Source: Flavobacteriaceae bacterium (GTDB lineage Bacteria > Bacteroidota > Bacteroidia > Flavobacteriales > Flavobacteriaceae). From it: DNA of 45,072 nt. The DNA is taken from positions 1-45,072 of the forward strand of contig JAFMLQ010000016.1 of assembly GCA_017852075.1 (NCBI GenBank). Reading direction: 5' to 3'. A program made the position numbers and the translations under genes. The notes under the pieces are model-generated. The model searched no databases. It saw nothing but the letters and a program-made list of their open reading frames with translations, and was not told where the DNA came from. Below, piece after piece: positions 1-8,740 of this stretch (position 1 is its first letter; every line of letters begins with the position of its first letter).

Positions 1-119
1 TTTAGTCTTTCAATTTCATTTTGTTGATCTATCACTGCATTGACCAAAACGGGAACTAAATCTTGATAATTAAGACTTTTTTCCCTTGGCTTTCGTGTAC
101 TAAATTCGGACAATACCAT
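1..119 (-). CDS. Partial ORF with S74-chaperone-like C-terminal segment, runs off window
   Basis: On the minus strand an open frame runs from an ATG at 119-117 to the window edge without a stop. It encodes 39 codons that include YQDLVPVLVNAVIDQQNEIE. That pattern resembles the C-terminal segment (xLxPLLxxAIxEQQxxIxxL) found in Bacteroidota surface and tail-fibre-like proteins after an intramolecular chaperone domain. The frame is +1 relative to the 86-residue ORF just upstream, and the two overlap by 20 bp. It may be the rest of the same gene after a frameshift, or a separate small gene. The resemblance is from memory of the family and was not checked by alignment. Confidence 0.4.
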   Translation of the reverse strand, partial: MVLSEFSTRKPREKSLNYQDLVPVLVNAVIDQQNEIERL

Positions 120-360
120 CTACGAAAGAGTTTTCTTGAAGCTGTTTCCACTCGCTTTCTTTTCCAAAGGAAAGCACCCCTTTTTTTTCTTTTCGTTCTG
201 TTATGATTTGACCCCCACTAAAATAAGTCTCTTTAAATGCGACATGAACTTCTTTACCATTTCCAATGTACAAATCTCCAAAAACACTGAGTTGAGCGCC
301 GTAGAATATACAGGGAATTAGTAAAAATAACAAACGTGTTATTTTGCAATTTTGGGGCAT
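100..360 (-). pseudogene. Small exported protein, N-terminal part of a surface protein, probably truncated
   Basis: This 86-residue ORF starts with a signal peptide: basic NCKITR, then hydrophobic LLFLLIPCIFYG. The rest, with a YFSGG patch and ending SFVDGIVRI, resembles the N-terminal region of Bacteroidota exported proteins, in which a KGVxxF...SxxxSxVDGxVR segment normally precedes a longer body. Here a TAG stop at 102-100 follows directly. Coding character seems to continue in the +1 frame (1-119), so the ORF is more likely the front of a frameshifted or internally deleted gene than a complete one. It lies 40 bp after the M3 peptidase on the same strand. Function unknown. Confidence 0.45.
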
Positions 361-400
361 AAAAGATTTTTTGTACCCCTAATATAAAAATTAAGTCAAA

Positions 401-2416
401 TTAAATCAATCCTGCCCTTCTTAGTAGCGCTTCAGGATCGGGAGATTTTCCTCGAAAACGTTTGTATAAGGTCATTGGGTGTGCGGTTCCCCCTTGGGAA
501 AGGATGTGTTCCAAAAAGTGTGTCGCAGTTTTTTTGTGAAAAATTCCATTTTCCAAAAACAGTTCAAATGCGTCAGCATCCAGCACCTCTGCCCATTTAT
601 AGCTGTAATAGCCTGCTGCATAACCTCCTTGGAATATATGAGAAAAAGCAGTACTCATACAGTTTTCGTCGGAATCCTTTGTAAATTGAAGTGGTGCAAG
701 TTGTACTTTTTCATGTGCTTTGACGTCTTTGATTTGAGTGGCTTTGCTGTTGTGAAACGATAAATCCAAATAGCCAAAACTCAACTGCCTTAACGTTTGT
801 AAGCCTTGCTGAAAATGAGCTGCTTTTTTGATTTTTTCCACCATTTCTTGTGGGATGACTTCTTGGGTTTTATAGTGTTTTGCAAAAAGTGCTAGTGACT
901 CAGGTTGATAACACCAGTTTTCCATAATTTGACTGGGAAGCTCTACAAAATCCCAAAACACACTAGTTCCACTTAACGCACTGTAAGTGGTATTGGCAAG
1001 CATGCCATGAAGGGCATGACCAAATTCATGAAATAAAGTTGTAACTTCTTGAAACGTTAAGAAAGAGGGTAGGGTTTCAGTTGGTCTTGAAAAGTTACAC
1101 ACAATTGAAATATGAGGTCGCTGGTCTTTTTTTTGAGATCGAAAGCGGGTCATCCAAGCTCCATTTCTCTTTCCTGGTCTCGGAAAAAAATCGGTGTACA
1201 AAAGAGCGTAAAAAGCACCTTTCCTATATACTTCAAACACACGCACTTCGTCGTGATAGCCTTCTATGGATGAATTTTCTTTAAACTCCAAATCATAGAG
1301 TTTATGAACTACCTCAAACAATCCTTTTAGGACCTGGTCTAGAGGAAAATAAGGCTTGAGTTTCTGCTCATCTAGTTCCAATTCACGTTGTTTTACTTTT
1401 TCTGTAACAAAAGCAGTATCCCATTTTTCAAGTTCAGTGAGATTTAGATTCTGTTCAGCAAAGGACTGCAGAGCTTTCCATTCTCTTTTGGCGGCAGGTT
1501 TTGCTTTTTCAGTCAAATTATCTAAAAACTGCTGCACTTCATTTGCTGTTTTTGCCATACGTTCTTCCAACACAAACGCAGCATGAGATTCATAGCCCAA
1601 AAGTGTTGCACGCTCGTGGCGGAGTTTGACAATTTCTAGTATTGTATTGAGGTTATTATTCGGGTTGTTTTGAAAACCTCTTTTTCCAAAAGCGAGGCTC
1701 ATTTTTTTCCGAAGTTCTCGATCTTCAGCATAGGTCATAAAGGGGACATAGCTCGGATAGTCTAAGGTAAAGACCCATCCTTTTTTTTGTTTTTGTTCTG
1801 CTACAGCTTTTGCCATTTCAATAGCAGAAGAGGGAAGACCCTTTAGTTGAGATTCATTTTCAATATGTAAAATGAAGTCTTGTGTATCTGACAAAACATG
1901 CTCTCCAAAAGTCAAACTCAATTTTGCCAATTGGGTGTCTAATGTTCTAAGCTTTTCTTTGGAGGAGTTGTCAAGTAATGCTCCATTACGAACAAAGCCC
2001 TTGAACTCCTTTTCCAAAAGAGTGATTTGCTCCTCGCTGAGTTTTGATCGGTCTTCGTTTTCGTTAACATATCGAATGCGTTCAAACAAGGACTCATTCA
2101 GTCTGATATCATTTTGAAATTTTGTAAGTAGGGGAGCCGCTTCCTGAGTTACCGCTTGTAAGGCTTCACTGGTTTCTGCGTTGTTGAGGTTGAATAATAA
2201 AGTTGTATTTCTTTCAACTAAGGTGCCACAAGCTTCTAAAGGCTCTAAAGTATTTTCAAAGCTCGGAGTATTTGTTTGATTACAAATCGCATCAATTTCT
2301 TCTAAGGCAATGGAAACACTTTGCTGAATTGCAGGAATGAAGTGTTTTGTTTTGATCTTGGAGAATGGGGTCGCTTTAAATTTAGTTTCAAAATGGGATA
2401 AGAGAGGATTGCTCAA
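401..2416 (-). CDS. M3 family metallopeptidase (oligopeptidase A / dipeptidyl carboxypeptidase type)
   Basis: This is a cytoplasmic zinc oligopeptidase of 671 residues, close to the roughly 680 of E. coli PrlC and Dcp. The thimet-type zinc motif HEFGH is at residues 463-467 (His463 and His467 ligands, Glu464 catalytic). The third ligand, Glu492, lies in FVELPSQ. There is no signal peptide. Such enzymes degrade short peptides released by proteases or signal peptide processing. The sequence does not separate endopeptidase (PrlC) from dipeptidyl carboxypeptidase (Dcp) activity, so no symbol is given. The gene is third in a purK-purE-M3 run on the minus strand, only 4 bp after purE, so it is probably co-transcribed with purine genes without an obvious functional link. 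Confidence 0.93.
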   Translation of the reverse strand: MSNPLLSHFETKFKATPFSKIKTKHFIPAIQQSVSIALEEIDAICNQTNTPSFENTLEPLEACGTLVERNTTLLFNLNNAETSEALQAVTQEAAPLLTKFQNDIRLNESLFERIRYVNENEDRSKLSEEQITLLEKEFKGFVRNGALLDNSSKEKLRTLDTQLAKLSLTFGEHVLSDTQDFILHIENESQLKGLPSSAIEMAKAVAEQKQKKGWVFTLDYPSYVPFMTYAEDRELRKKMSLAFGKRGFQNNPNNNLNTILEIVKLRHERATLLGYESHAAFVLEERMAKTANEVQQFLDNLTEKAKPAAKREWKALQSFAEQNLNLTELEKWDTAFVTEKVKQRELELDEQKLKPYFPLDQVLKGLFEVVHKLYDLEFKENSSIEGYHDEVRVFEVYRKGAFYALLYTDFFPRPGKRNGAWMTRFRSQKKDQRPHISIVCNFSRPTETLPSFLTFQEVTTLFHEFGHALHGMLANTTYSALSGTSVFWDFVELPSQIMENWCYQPESLALFAKHYKTQEVIPQEMVEKIKKAAHFQQGLQTLRQLSFGYLDLSFHNSKATQIKDVKAHEKVQLAPLQFTKDSDENCMSTAFSHIFQGGYAAGYYSYKWAEVLDADAFELFLENGIFHKKTATHFLEHILSQGGTAHPMTLYKRFRGKSPDPEALLRRAGLI

Positions 2417-2420
2417 GGAT

Positions 2421-2906
2421 TTATTTTTTTATCTGTGTACTACTTTGAATAACTTTGTCTTTGAGACTAGTTTTATAGTCCAAAATTCTTTTTTGAATAG
2501 CATCGTCATGGGTACCAAGGATTTGGGCAGCGAGGATGCCTGCATTTTTTGCTCCATTCAAGGCTACGGTTGCTACAGGAACACCACCTGGCATCTGTAT
2601 TATAGAAAGGATCGAATCCCATCCATCAATCGAATTGCTAGATTTTACTGGAACTCCAATTACGGGAAGGGGACTTAGCGAAGCAATCATACCAGGAAGG
2701 TGTGCTGCTCCTCCGGCTCCGGCAATAATTACTTTGATACCTCGTGTATGGGCTTCTTTGCCGTAGACCATCATTTTATCTGGGGTTCGGTGAGCTGATA
2801 CGATATCGACTTCCACTTCTATTTTAAGAGCTTCTAAAATTTCAACTGCTTCTTTCATTATGGGAAGGTCCGATTGACTGCCCATGATTATTCCAACTTC
2901 TGCCAT
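2421..2906 (-). CDS. purE: N5-carboxyaminoimidazole ribonucleotide mutase
   Basis: PurE (161 residues) moves the carboxyl group of N5-CAIR to C4, giving CAIR in de novo purine synthesis. The class I signatures are visible: GSQSDLPIM at residues 9-17, SAHRTPDKM with His39 as the expected catalytic residue, and GAGGAAHLPGM followed by LPVIGVPVKS. Length is normal for the bacterial octameric enzyme. The start lies 1 bp after the purK stop, so translation is probably coupled. The presence of purK next door confirms the two-step N5-CAIR route rather than the single-step class II enzyme. Confidence 0.97.
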   Translation of the reverse strand: MAEVGIIMGSQSDLPIMKEAVEILEALKIEVEVDIVSAHRTPDKMMVYGKEAHTRGIKVIIAGAGGAAHLPGMIASLSPLPVIGVPVKSSNSIDGWDSILSIIQMPGGVPVATVALNGAKNAGILAAQILGTHDDAIQKRILDYKTSLKDKVIQSSTQIKK

Positions 2907-2907
2907 A

Positions 2908-4062
2908 TTATTTTGTGATTACTTCAATGGTTTCTTTTACTTCTTCTGCGATTTTTCGCGCCACGTCCAATTCTTTATTGATTATGGTAATGTGACCCAT
3001 TTTTCGAAAAGGACGGGTTTCTTTTTTTCCGTAAATATGGGGGTTTACTCCTTCAATCGCTAAAATATGTTCGATATTTTTATAGTGTACAGGTCCTTTG
3101 TGTCCCTCTTTCCCTACCAAATTGACCATAACACCGGCCACTTTATTTGCCGTATTTCCCAATGGGAGGTCTAGAAGGGCTCGTATGTGTTGTTCAAATT
3201 GAGAAGTGTACGATGCTTCTATACTGTAGTGACCACTATTGTGTGGTCTTGGCGCCACCTCATTGACCCAAATTTCACCTTCTTTGGTTAAAAATAATTC
3301 GACTGCTAAAAGACCTACATGTCGAAATGCTTTAGAAACTTCAAGGGCTATTTCTTCAGCCATTTTCGCCACCTCTTTTGAAATCCGGGCAGGACTCAAA
3401 ACATATTCCACTTGGTTCGCTTCGGGATGAAATTCCATTTCTACACAAGGGTAACAGCAGGTTTCCCCTTTGGGACTTCTACAGACTATAATTCCTAATT
3501 CTTTATCAATATCAACCAATTCCTCTGCCATACAGGCTCCTTCATTAACCTCTTCTAAATTTTGATTGGTACGAACAATTTTCACTCCATATCCGTCATA
3601 CCCCATGGATTCTGATTTCCACACAAAGGGAAAAGAGATCAATCCACGTACTACGGCATCTTTTAAATCTTCTTTGGAGTTAAAGAGTTGAAAGGGTGCA
3701 GTCGGAATTTTATTTTTCTGGTAAAACTGTTTCTGATGACATTTGTTTTGAATGACTTTCAGAACTCTGGCTTGTGGATATACCTTTACTCCCTGCTGCT
3801 CCAAAGTGGCTAAAGCATCTGCATTGACATTTTCAATCTCAATTGTGAGTATATCTACCTCTTTTCCAAAATCGATTACCGTTTGGTAATCCATCAGATC
3901 CCCTTGAACAAAATGATTACATCCTATGCGTGCAGGAGCTTCAGCATTGGGATCCAAAACTTTAGTTTTTATATCCCACTGACGGGTGGTATTGAGTAAC
4001 ATTTTACCCAATTGCCCCCCTCCAAGTATACCGATTATGTGTTTGCCAGAGAAAAAACCCAT
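2908..4062 (-). CDS. purK: 5-(carboxyamino)imidazole ribonucleotide synthase
   Basis: PurK (384 residues) uses ATP and bicarbonate to carboxylate AIR to N5-CAIR, the substrate of PurE. The sequence has the N-terminal dinucleotide-like loop GILGGGQLGKM (12-22), an ATP-grasp middle with WKSESMGYDGYGV, and the WVNEVAPRPHNSGH segment that carries the metal- and ATP-binding Glu and Asn. It is the first gene of the minus-strand purK-purE-M3 operon. A TATTTTTG box (TAnnTTTG type) lies on the minus strand at 4083-4076, 13 bp before the ATG. It is divergent from adk. Confidence 0.97.
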   Translation of the reverse strand: MGFFSGKHIIGILGGGQLGKMLLNTTRQWDIKTKVLDPNAEAPARIGCNHFVQGDLMDYQTVIDFGKEVDILTIEIENVNADALATLEQQGVKVYPQARVLKVIQNKCHQKQFYQKNKIPTAPFQLFNSKEDLKDAVVRGLISFPFVWKSESMGYDGYGVKIVRTNQNLEEVNEGACMAEELVDIDKELGIIVCRSPKGETCCYPCVEMEFHPEANQVEYVLSPARISKEVAKMAEEIALEVSKAFRHVGLLAVELFLTKEGEIWVNEVAPRPHNSGHYSIEASYTSQFEQHIRALLDLPLGNTANKVAGVMVNLVGKEGHKGPVHYKNIEHILAIEGVNPHIYGKKETRPFRKMGHITIINKELDVARKIAEEVKETIEVITK

Positions 4063-4075
4063 GATGTTCTTTTGG

Positions 4076-4083
4076 CAAAAATA
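4076..4083 (-). promoter_or_regulatory. Probable -7 promoter element of purK
   Basis: Read on the minus strand this is TATTTTTG, matching the Bacteroidota -7 consensus TAnnTTTG. It sits 13 bp upstream of the purK ATG, implying a very short leader. I see no clear TTG at the -33 position. Confidence 0.45.
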
Positions 4084-4125
4084 CGGATAAGTTTTTTGGA
4101 TAAGAAAAAAGCCGTATAAAATGGG

Positions 4126-4133
4126 TATCTTTG
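4126..4133 (+). promoter_or_regulatory. Probable -7 promoter element of adk-obg operon
   Basis: TATCTTTG matches TAnnTTTG and lies 16 bp upstream of the adk ATG. A TTG at 4096-4098 is 27 bp upstream, somewhat too far for an ideal -33 element. It shares an 87-bp divergent region with the purK promoter. Confidence 0.45.
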
Positions 4134-4149
4134 ACTTAAAATTGACCCT

Positions 4150-4722
4150 ATGATCAATCTTGTTTTATTTGGAAAACCTGGAGCTGGAAAAGGAACTCAA
4201 GCAACTTTTCTTAAAACAAAATACAATTTAGTTCATATCTCTACAGGAGATTTGTTTCGCTACAATATTCAAAATGAAACCGATCTGGGAACTTTGGCAA
4301 AATCTTTTATGGACAAAGGGGATTTGGTTCCAGATCAAGTAACGATAGATATGTTGGAAGCCGAAGTAAACCGAAATCCACAAGCCCAAGGGTTTATTTT
4401 TGATGGATTTCCACGAACGAAATCCCAAGCAGCCGCTTTAGATGCTTTTCTTGAAGGGAAAAAGATGAATATTACTGCCACGATAGCTTTAGAAGCCGAT
4501 GACGACATTTTGGTAGCCCGTCTTTTGGAGCGCGGAAAATCCAGTGGAAGATCAGATGATCAAGACGAATCCAAAATTCTCAACCGCTTTGAGGAATACA
4601 ACCAAAAAACCGCTCCTTTAAAAGCCTACTATCAGGGTCAAAACAAGTTTCATCCTATCAACGGAATTGGCACTATTGACGAAATTACAACGCGTTTGAC
4701 GCAACTTATTGACCGATTGTAA
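4150..4722 (+). CDS. adk: Adenylate kinase (short-LID form)
   Basis: Adenylate kinase catalyses ATP + AMP to 2 ADP in the cytoplasm. The P-loop GKPGAGKGT is at residues 8-16, the NMP-binding STGDLFR follows, and FDGFPRT carries the AMP-contacting arginine. At 190 residues it lacks the roughly 27-residue zinc or hydrogen-bonded LID insertion of E. coli Adk. The arginine-containing RGKSSGRSDDQ segment closes directly into the last helices. It starts the plus-strand operon adk-obg-TPR-mpl, 6 bp before obg. Confidence 0.96.
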   Translation: MINLVLFGKPGAGKGTQATFLKTKYNLVHISTGDLFRYNIQNETDLGTLAKSFMDKGDLVPDQVTIDMLEAEVNRNPQAQGFIFDGFPRTKSQAAALDAFLEGKKMNITATIALEADDDILVARLLERGKSSGRSDDQDESKILNRFEEYNQKTAPLKAYYQGQNKFHPINGIGTIDEITTRLTQLIDRL

Positions 4723-4728
4723 AACCAC

Positions 4729-5739
4729 ATGACCGAAGGCAATTTTGTAGATTATGTTAAGCTTTTTGCAAGTTCAGGCAATGGGGGTAAAGGCTCCATT
4801 CACTTGCATCGTGAAAAGTTTATAACCAAAGGAGGACCAGACGGAGGTGACGGTGGCAGAGGAGGTCACGTGATTGTTAAAGCGAACAAGCACCTTTGGA
4901 CATTATATACCTTTAAGTTTCAAAAACATTTTGCTGCAGGTCATGGTGGTGATGGAAGTAAAAATCGAAGTAGTGGAGCACAAGGAGAAGATTGTTACGT
5001 CGAGGTGCCCTTGGGTACCGTAGTTCGAAATTCTGAAACCAACGAAGTTTTATTTGAAATTACAGAGGAGCACCAAGAAGAAATCCTTCTACAAGGAGGC
5101 TTGGGGGGTCGGGGGAATTGGCATTTTAAATCCTCCACACGACAAACCCCTCGTTACGCTCAGCCTGGAATAAAAGGGACTACTATTCCTATTACGTTGG
5201 AGTTGAAAGTATTGGCAGATGTGGGTTTGGTGGGTTTTCCCAACGCTGGTAAATCTACACTTTTAGCGGCTTTGACTTCGGCCAAACCTAAAATTGCAGA
5301 TTACGAATTTACTACCTTAAAACCCAATTTGGGAATTGTGGAGTATCGGGACTATCGTTCTTTTGTGATGGCAGATATTCCAGGAATCATAGAAGGTGCA
5401 GCAGAGGGTAAAGGCCTAGGGCATTATTTTCTTAGGCATATTGAACGAAATTCCATTTTATTATTCGTCATTCCTGCAGATCAAAATGATGTCAAAGCAG
5501 CATTTGAAGTACTCCATAACGAGCTTAAAAAATACAACCCCGAGCTATTGGACAAGGAGTATATGGTGGTTTTATCCAAAGCCGATTTATTGGATGATGA
5601 GTTAAAAAAAGAATATAATATTGAAATGAACTCCTTGTTTAAAGAAATTCCACATCTCATCATTTCTAGTGTGACCCAATTTCATTTAACCGAACTTAAA
5701 GATGCCCTTTGGAGACTCATTAATAAGAAAAATGATTAA
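4729..5739 (+). CDS. obg: Obg/CgtA family GTPase
   Basis: Obg is an essential GTPase that associates with the 50S ribosomal subunit and acts in its maturation and in stress signalling. The first roughly 160 residues form the glycine-rich Obg fold ([27 protein letters not shown]). The G domain follows with G1 GFPNAGKST at 169-177, a G3 motif DIPGIIEGA and a G4 motif SKAD. At 336 residues it has no C-terminal OCT domain, as is usual in Bacteroidota. Its end overlaps the next ATG by 8 bp (ATGATTAA). Confidence 0.97.
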   Translation: MTEGNFVDYVKLFASSGNGGKGSIHLHREKFITKGGPDGGDGGRGGHVIVKANKHLWTLYTFKFQKHFAAGHGGDGSKNRSSGAQGEDCYVEVPLGTVVRNSETNEVLFEITEEHQEEILLQGGLGGRGNWHFKSSTRQTPRYAQPGIKGTTIPITLELKVLADVGLVGFPNAGKSTLLAALTSAKPKIADYEFTTLKPNLGIVEYRDYRSFVMADIPGIIEGAAEGKGLGHYFLRHIERNSILLFVIPADQNDVKAAFEVLHNELKKYNPELLDKEYMVVLSKADLLDDELKKEYNIEMNSLFKEIPHLIISSVTQFHLTELKDALWRLINKKND

Positions 5740-6637
5740 TAAAACAGTACTTGTATTTTTTCTTTCTTGTATTGGATTAGCCCAAGCTCAAGACACCACC
5801 CCCATAGCAAAATATGCTTTTCAAACGGATTCAGTCTACCAAAACCAACTCAAGGTTTTAAAAGAAAGATACCAGCAAACCAAAGATCTAGAGGTTCTAG
5901 ATTTATTGGCCAATCTCGCATTTGAATATAAGGATTGGGAAACTTCAATTGTTTATGCAGAAAAGGCTGTAAAATTTGAGCCTACCGCAAAGCGTCACTT
6001 TCTTTTGGGAGGCGTAGCTGGTTTTCGTGCTCTTGAAGTTTCCATGTTTTCCTCTTTAAAATATATCAATATCATGAAACCTGCATTTGAGGAAGCTGCA
6101 AGAAGGGATCCCGCCAATGTAATTTACCTTCGGGCTCAAGTAGATGTTTTGGTAGCCTTGCCCACACTTTTGGGAGGAAATTTGGATGAGGCTTATAAAA
6201 TTACGAGTAAAATAAAATATATCGATCCGCTGGAAGGTTTGCTGGCAGAGGGGTCAATATATGAACAAACGAAAGACTTTTCAAGTGCATATAAAACTTA
6301 TCAGAAGGTATTTGAGTTTTTAGAGATGACCTATCCTCGATGTTCTGCACTTTTTATTGATTATTTAAAAACCAGCCGAAGAGATTTGGCTTATGATTTG
6401 GGAAGGATAGCCGCAGATTACAATTTAAATCCAGTTTGGGGGCAATGTGCTTTATCTCATTTTGAAGAAACCTATCGCCTACGTGACACTGTACCCATTG
6501 CATGGATTTATTTCCAAAGCGCACGTTTGGCAAAGCATACTCAAGATATTAATAAAATGAAACACTACATAGAGAAGAGCCTTTCCTCTGGTGAAGCCTA
6601 TCCTGAGCTTAAAAATCAAATCAAAAAGCTGCAATGA
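5732..6637 (+). CDS. Exported tetratricopeptide-repeat protein
   Basis: The protein has 301 residues from the ATG at 5732. This start is preferred over an upstream ATG at 5702 because it places a clean signal peptide at the N-terminus ([20 protein letters not shown], with cleavage expected after AQA). The mature part is helical and repeat-rich, with TPR-like stretches such as [20 protein letters not shown] and [17 protein letters not shown]. It is likely periplasmic and a protein-interaction scaffold. No catalytic motif is visible. It overlaps obg by 8 bp and mpl by 4 bp, so it is translated from the same message. The link to either neighbour is unknown. Confidence 0.75.
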   Translation: MINKTVLVFFLSCIGLAQAQDTTPIAKYAFQTDSVYQNQLKVLKERYQQTKDLEVLDLLANLAFEYKDWETSIVYAEKAVKFEPTAKRHFLLGGVAGFRALEVSMFSSLKYINIMKPAFEEAARRDPANVIYLRAQVDVLVALPTLLGGNLDEAYKITSKIKYIDPLEGLLAEGSIYEQTKDFSSAYKTYQKVFEFLEMTYPRCSALFIDYLKTSRRDLAYDLGRIAADYNLNPVWGQCALSHFEETYRLRDTVPIAWIYFQSARLAKHTQDINKMKHYIEKSLSSGEAYPELKNQIKKLQ

Positions 6638-8001
6638 AAATGCATCTTCACTTTATTGCCATTGGAGGAAGTGCCATGCACAGTCTAGCATTGGGTATGC
6701 AGCGTTTAGGACACAAGGTAACGGGAAGTGACGACACTCTGTTTGATCCCTCTAAAAAGAATCTGGAAACCGCAGGATTATTGCCTGAAGAATTCGGGTG
6801 GTTCCCAGAAAAAATAACTTTACAAATCGATGTTGTAATCTTGGGTATGCATGCCAAAAAAGACAATCCAGAACTTTTAAAAGCACAAAAACTAGGACTT
6901 AAAATCCAATCTTACCCCGAGTTTCTAGCCTCAAGATCACAGGATAAAACAAGAGTCGTGATAGCTGGAAGTCATGGAAAAACCACCATCACTTCCATGA
7001 TTCTACATGTACTTCAATATCATGACATAGAAACTGATTTTATGGTGGGGGCACCCTTGGCGAATAGAAAGGAAACCCTTTCTATTTCAGAGGAGAACGA
7101 TTTTATTTTGTTGGAAGGGGATGAGTATTTGTCTTCTCCCATTGATTTACAGCCTAAATTTTTATGGTATCAACCCGAAATCGCACTGATTAGTGGAATT
7201 GCCTGGGATCACGTCAATGTTTTTCCCACCTTGGACAGCTATGTGCAACAATTTGATTCGTTTATTTATTCCATTCAAGCGGGGGGAGTACTCATATACA
7301 ATGCAGAAGATGAGGTGCTTTCAAATTTAGTTGAAGGACATTCACATCCAATTAAAAAAATACCCTATCGAACTCCAGTGCATTTTATAAACAAGGGAAC
7401 TACTTATTTGGAGACAACCGAAGGGAGTTTGCCCCTATCTGTTTTTGGGGAACATAATCTTTTAAATCTCTCTGGAGCCCAGTGGATTTCTCAACTAATG
7501 GGATTGGACGCTTCAGGATTTTACGAAGCAATACCCAGCTTTACAGGCGCATCAAAACGTTTGGAGCTTTTGGCAAAAGGTGATACAGGACTTCTTTTTA
7601 AAGACTTTGCTCATGCCCCTAGTAAAGTAAAAGCCACAGCAAAAGCTGTAAAAAAACAATTTTTGGAACATCGCATTATGCTATGTTTGGAATTGCACAC
7701 CTATAGTAGTCTTGACCCCAATTTTATAGCACAGTATGCACATACCTTGGACCATGCCGATGAAGCTCTCATCTTTTATGATCCAGAAGCTTTAAGAATC
7801 AAAAATCGAGAACCGATTGCTACTGAAAGAATTTTGCAGGCGTTTGCTCTACCTACGTTAAAAGTATTTACGGATGGGAAAGCACTTTCAGACTATGTAC
7901 TACAAAAAGAATACTCTAAAGCGGTATTGGTTATGATGAGTTCGGGAAGTTTTGGGGGCTTGGATTGGACAGCTTTAAAGACTAGGGTTTTAGAATTTTA
8001 A
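6634..8001 (+). CDS. mpl: Mpl-like Mur ligase (UDP-MurNAc:tripeptide ligase, murein recycling)
   Basis: The 455-residue Mur ligase starts with the Rossmann loop HFIAIGGSAMHSLA and carries the ATP-binding loop AGSHGKTT at 111-118. GGSAMHSLA and the WDHVNVFPT segment are closer to Mpl than to MurC, which is present separately in the dcw cluster (31954-33291). Mpl joins recycled L-Ala-gamma-D-Glu-meso-DAP to UDP-MurNAc in the cytoplasm. A bifunctional or altered peptide specificity cannot be excluded. The ATG overlaps the TPR gene stop as ATGA. Confidence 0.85.
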   Translation: MKMHLHFIAIGGSAMHSLALGMQRLGHKVTGSDDTLFDPSKKNLETAGLLPEEFGWFPEKITLQIDVVILGMHAKKDNPELLKAQKLGLKIQSYPEFLASRSQDKTRVVIAGSHGKTTITSMILHVLQYHDIETDFMVGAPLANRKETLSISEENDFILLEGDEYLSSPIDLQPKFLWYQPEIALISGIAWDHVNVFPTLDSYVQQFDSFIYSIQAGGVLIYNAEDEVLSNLVEGHSHPIKKIPYRTPVHFINKGTTYLETTEGSLPLSVFGEHNLLNLSGAQWISQLMGLDASGFYEAIPSFTGASKRLELLAKGDTGLLFKDFAHAPSKVKATAKAVKKQFLEHRIMLCLELHTYSSLDPNFIAQYAHTLDHADEALIFYDPEALRIKNREPIATERILQAFALPTLKVFTDGKALSDYVLQKEYSKAVLVMMSSGSFGGLDWTALKTRVLEF

Positions 8002-8041
8002 AAGGAAATTTTATCTTGTAAGAGTTTAAACCCTGCTCCAA

Positions 8042-8740
8042 ATGAACTCTAAAACAAAATCCCTAACAATTAAAGATTGGGACGATTTAGATCGTCCGCG
8101 AGAAAAACTAAAAGCACACGGAGGTGGGGCACTGAGTAATTCAGAATTGTTTGCGATACTCATTGGTAGTGGCTCCAAAAACGAAAGTGCTGTAGGCTTA
8201 ATGCAAAGTATTCTTTCCAGTGTGAACAATGATTTGATCAAGTTCCAGCAGCTTTCTCTAGAAGGACTGACTAAATTTAAGGGCATAGGGGAAGCCAAAG
8301 CCATTAAACTTAAAGCTGCATTAGAACTCAGTAAAAGAGCCCATCAACTTTCCGTTAAAAAAGAGGTAATTATCAGTTCTAGCAAAAGCGTTTATAGTTT
8401 TATGGCTGCCGGACTTGTGGCCCTTCCACATGAGGAGTTTTGGGTATTATATCTGAATCAATCCAATAAGCTAATTGAGAAATACCGCTTGAGCAAGGGG
8501 GGGATTACCCAAACCGTGGTGGATATCCGATTGGCGTTTAAGCGTGCTTTTGAGGTAGGGGCTACGGGTTTAATTTTAGTGCATAATCATCCTTCGGGAG
8601 CTTTAGTGCCCAGTAATAGCGACAAACAAATCACCAGAAAATTTAAGACCGCAGCAAACCATGTGGACTTGAGAATTTTAGACCACATCATTGTTTCAGA
8701 AAAAGGTTACTTTAGCTTTGCCGATAAAGAACTGCTGTAA
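8042..8740 (+). CDS. radC: RadC family JAMM/MPN-domain protein
   Basis: RadC-type protein of 232 residues. The N-terminal half holds a UPF0758 helical region with a helix-hairpin-helix (TKFKGIGEAKAIKLKAA, about 77-93). The C-terminal JAMM metalloprotease-like domain has HNHPSG at 181-186 and Asp194 completing the HxH...D zinc site, with Glu131/132 as candidate catalytic acid. Despite its name a DNA-repair role is not established for the family, and its biochemical function remains unclear. The next gene begins directly after its TAA, so the two are probably co-transcribed. Confidence 0.93.
   Translation: MNSKTKSLTIKDWDDLDRPREKLKAHGGGALSNSELFAILIGSGSKNESAVGLMQSILSSVNNDLIKFQQLSLEGLTKFKGIGEAKAIKLKAALELSKRAHQLSVKKEVIISSSKSVYSFMAAGLVALPHEEFWVLYLNQSNKLIEKYRLSKGGITQTVVDIRLAFKRAFEVGATGLILVHNHPSGALVPSNSDKQITRKFKTAANHVDLRILDHIIVSEKGYFSFADKELL

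Noticed and set aside
2337-2678. 113-codon plus-strand ORF over the purE/M3 junction
   Set aside because: Overlaps two well-supported genes on the other strand and has no recognisable content.
5702-5731. Upstream ATG for the TPR protein
   Set aside because: It adds ten residues before the signal peptide and lies deep inside obg; the ATG at 5732 gives a clean signal sequence.
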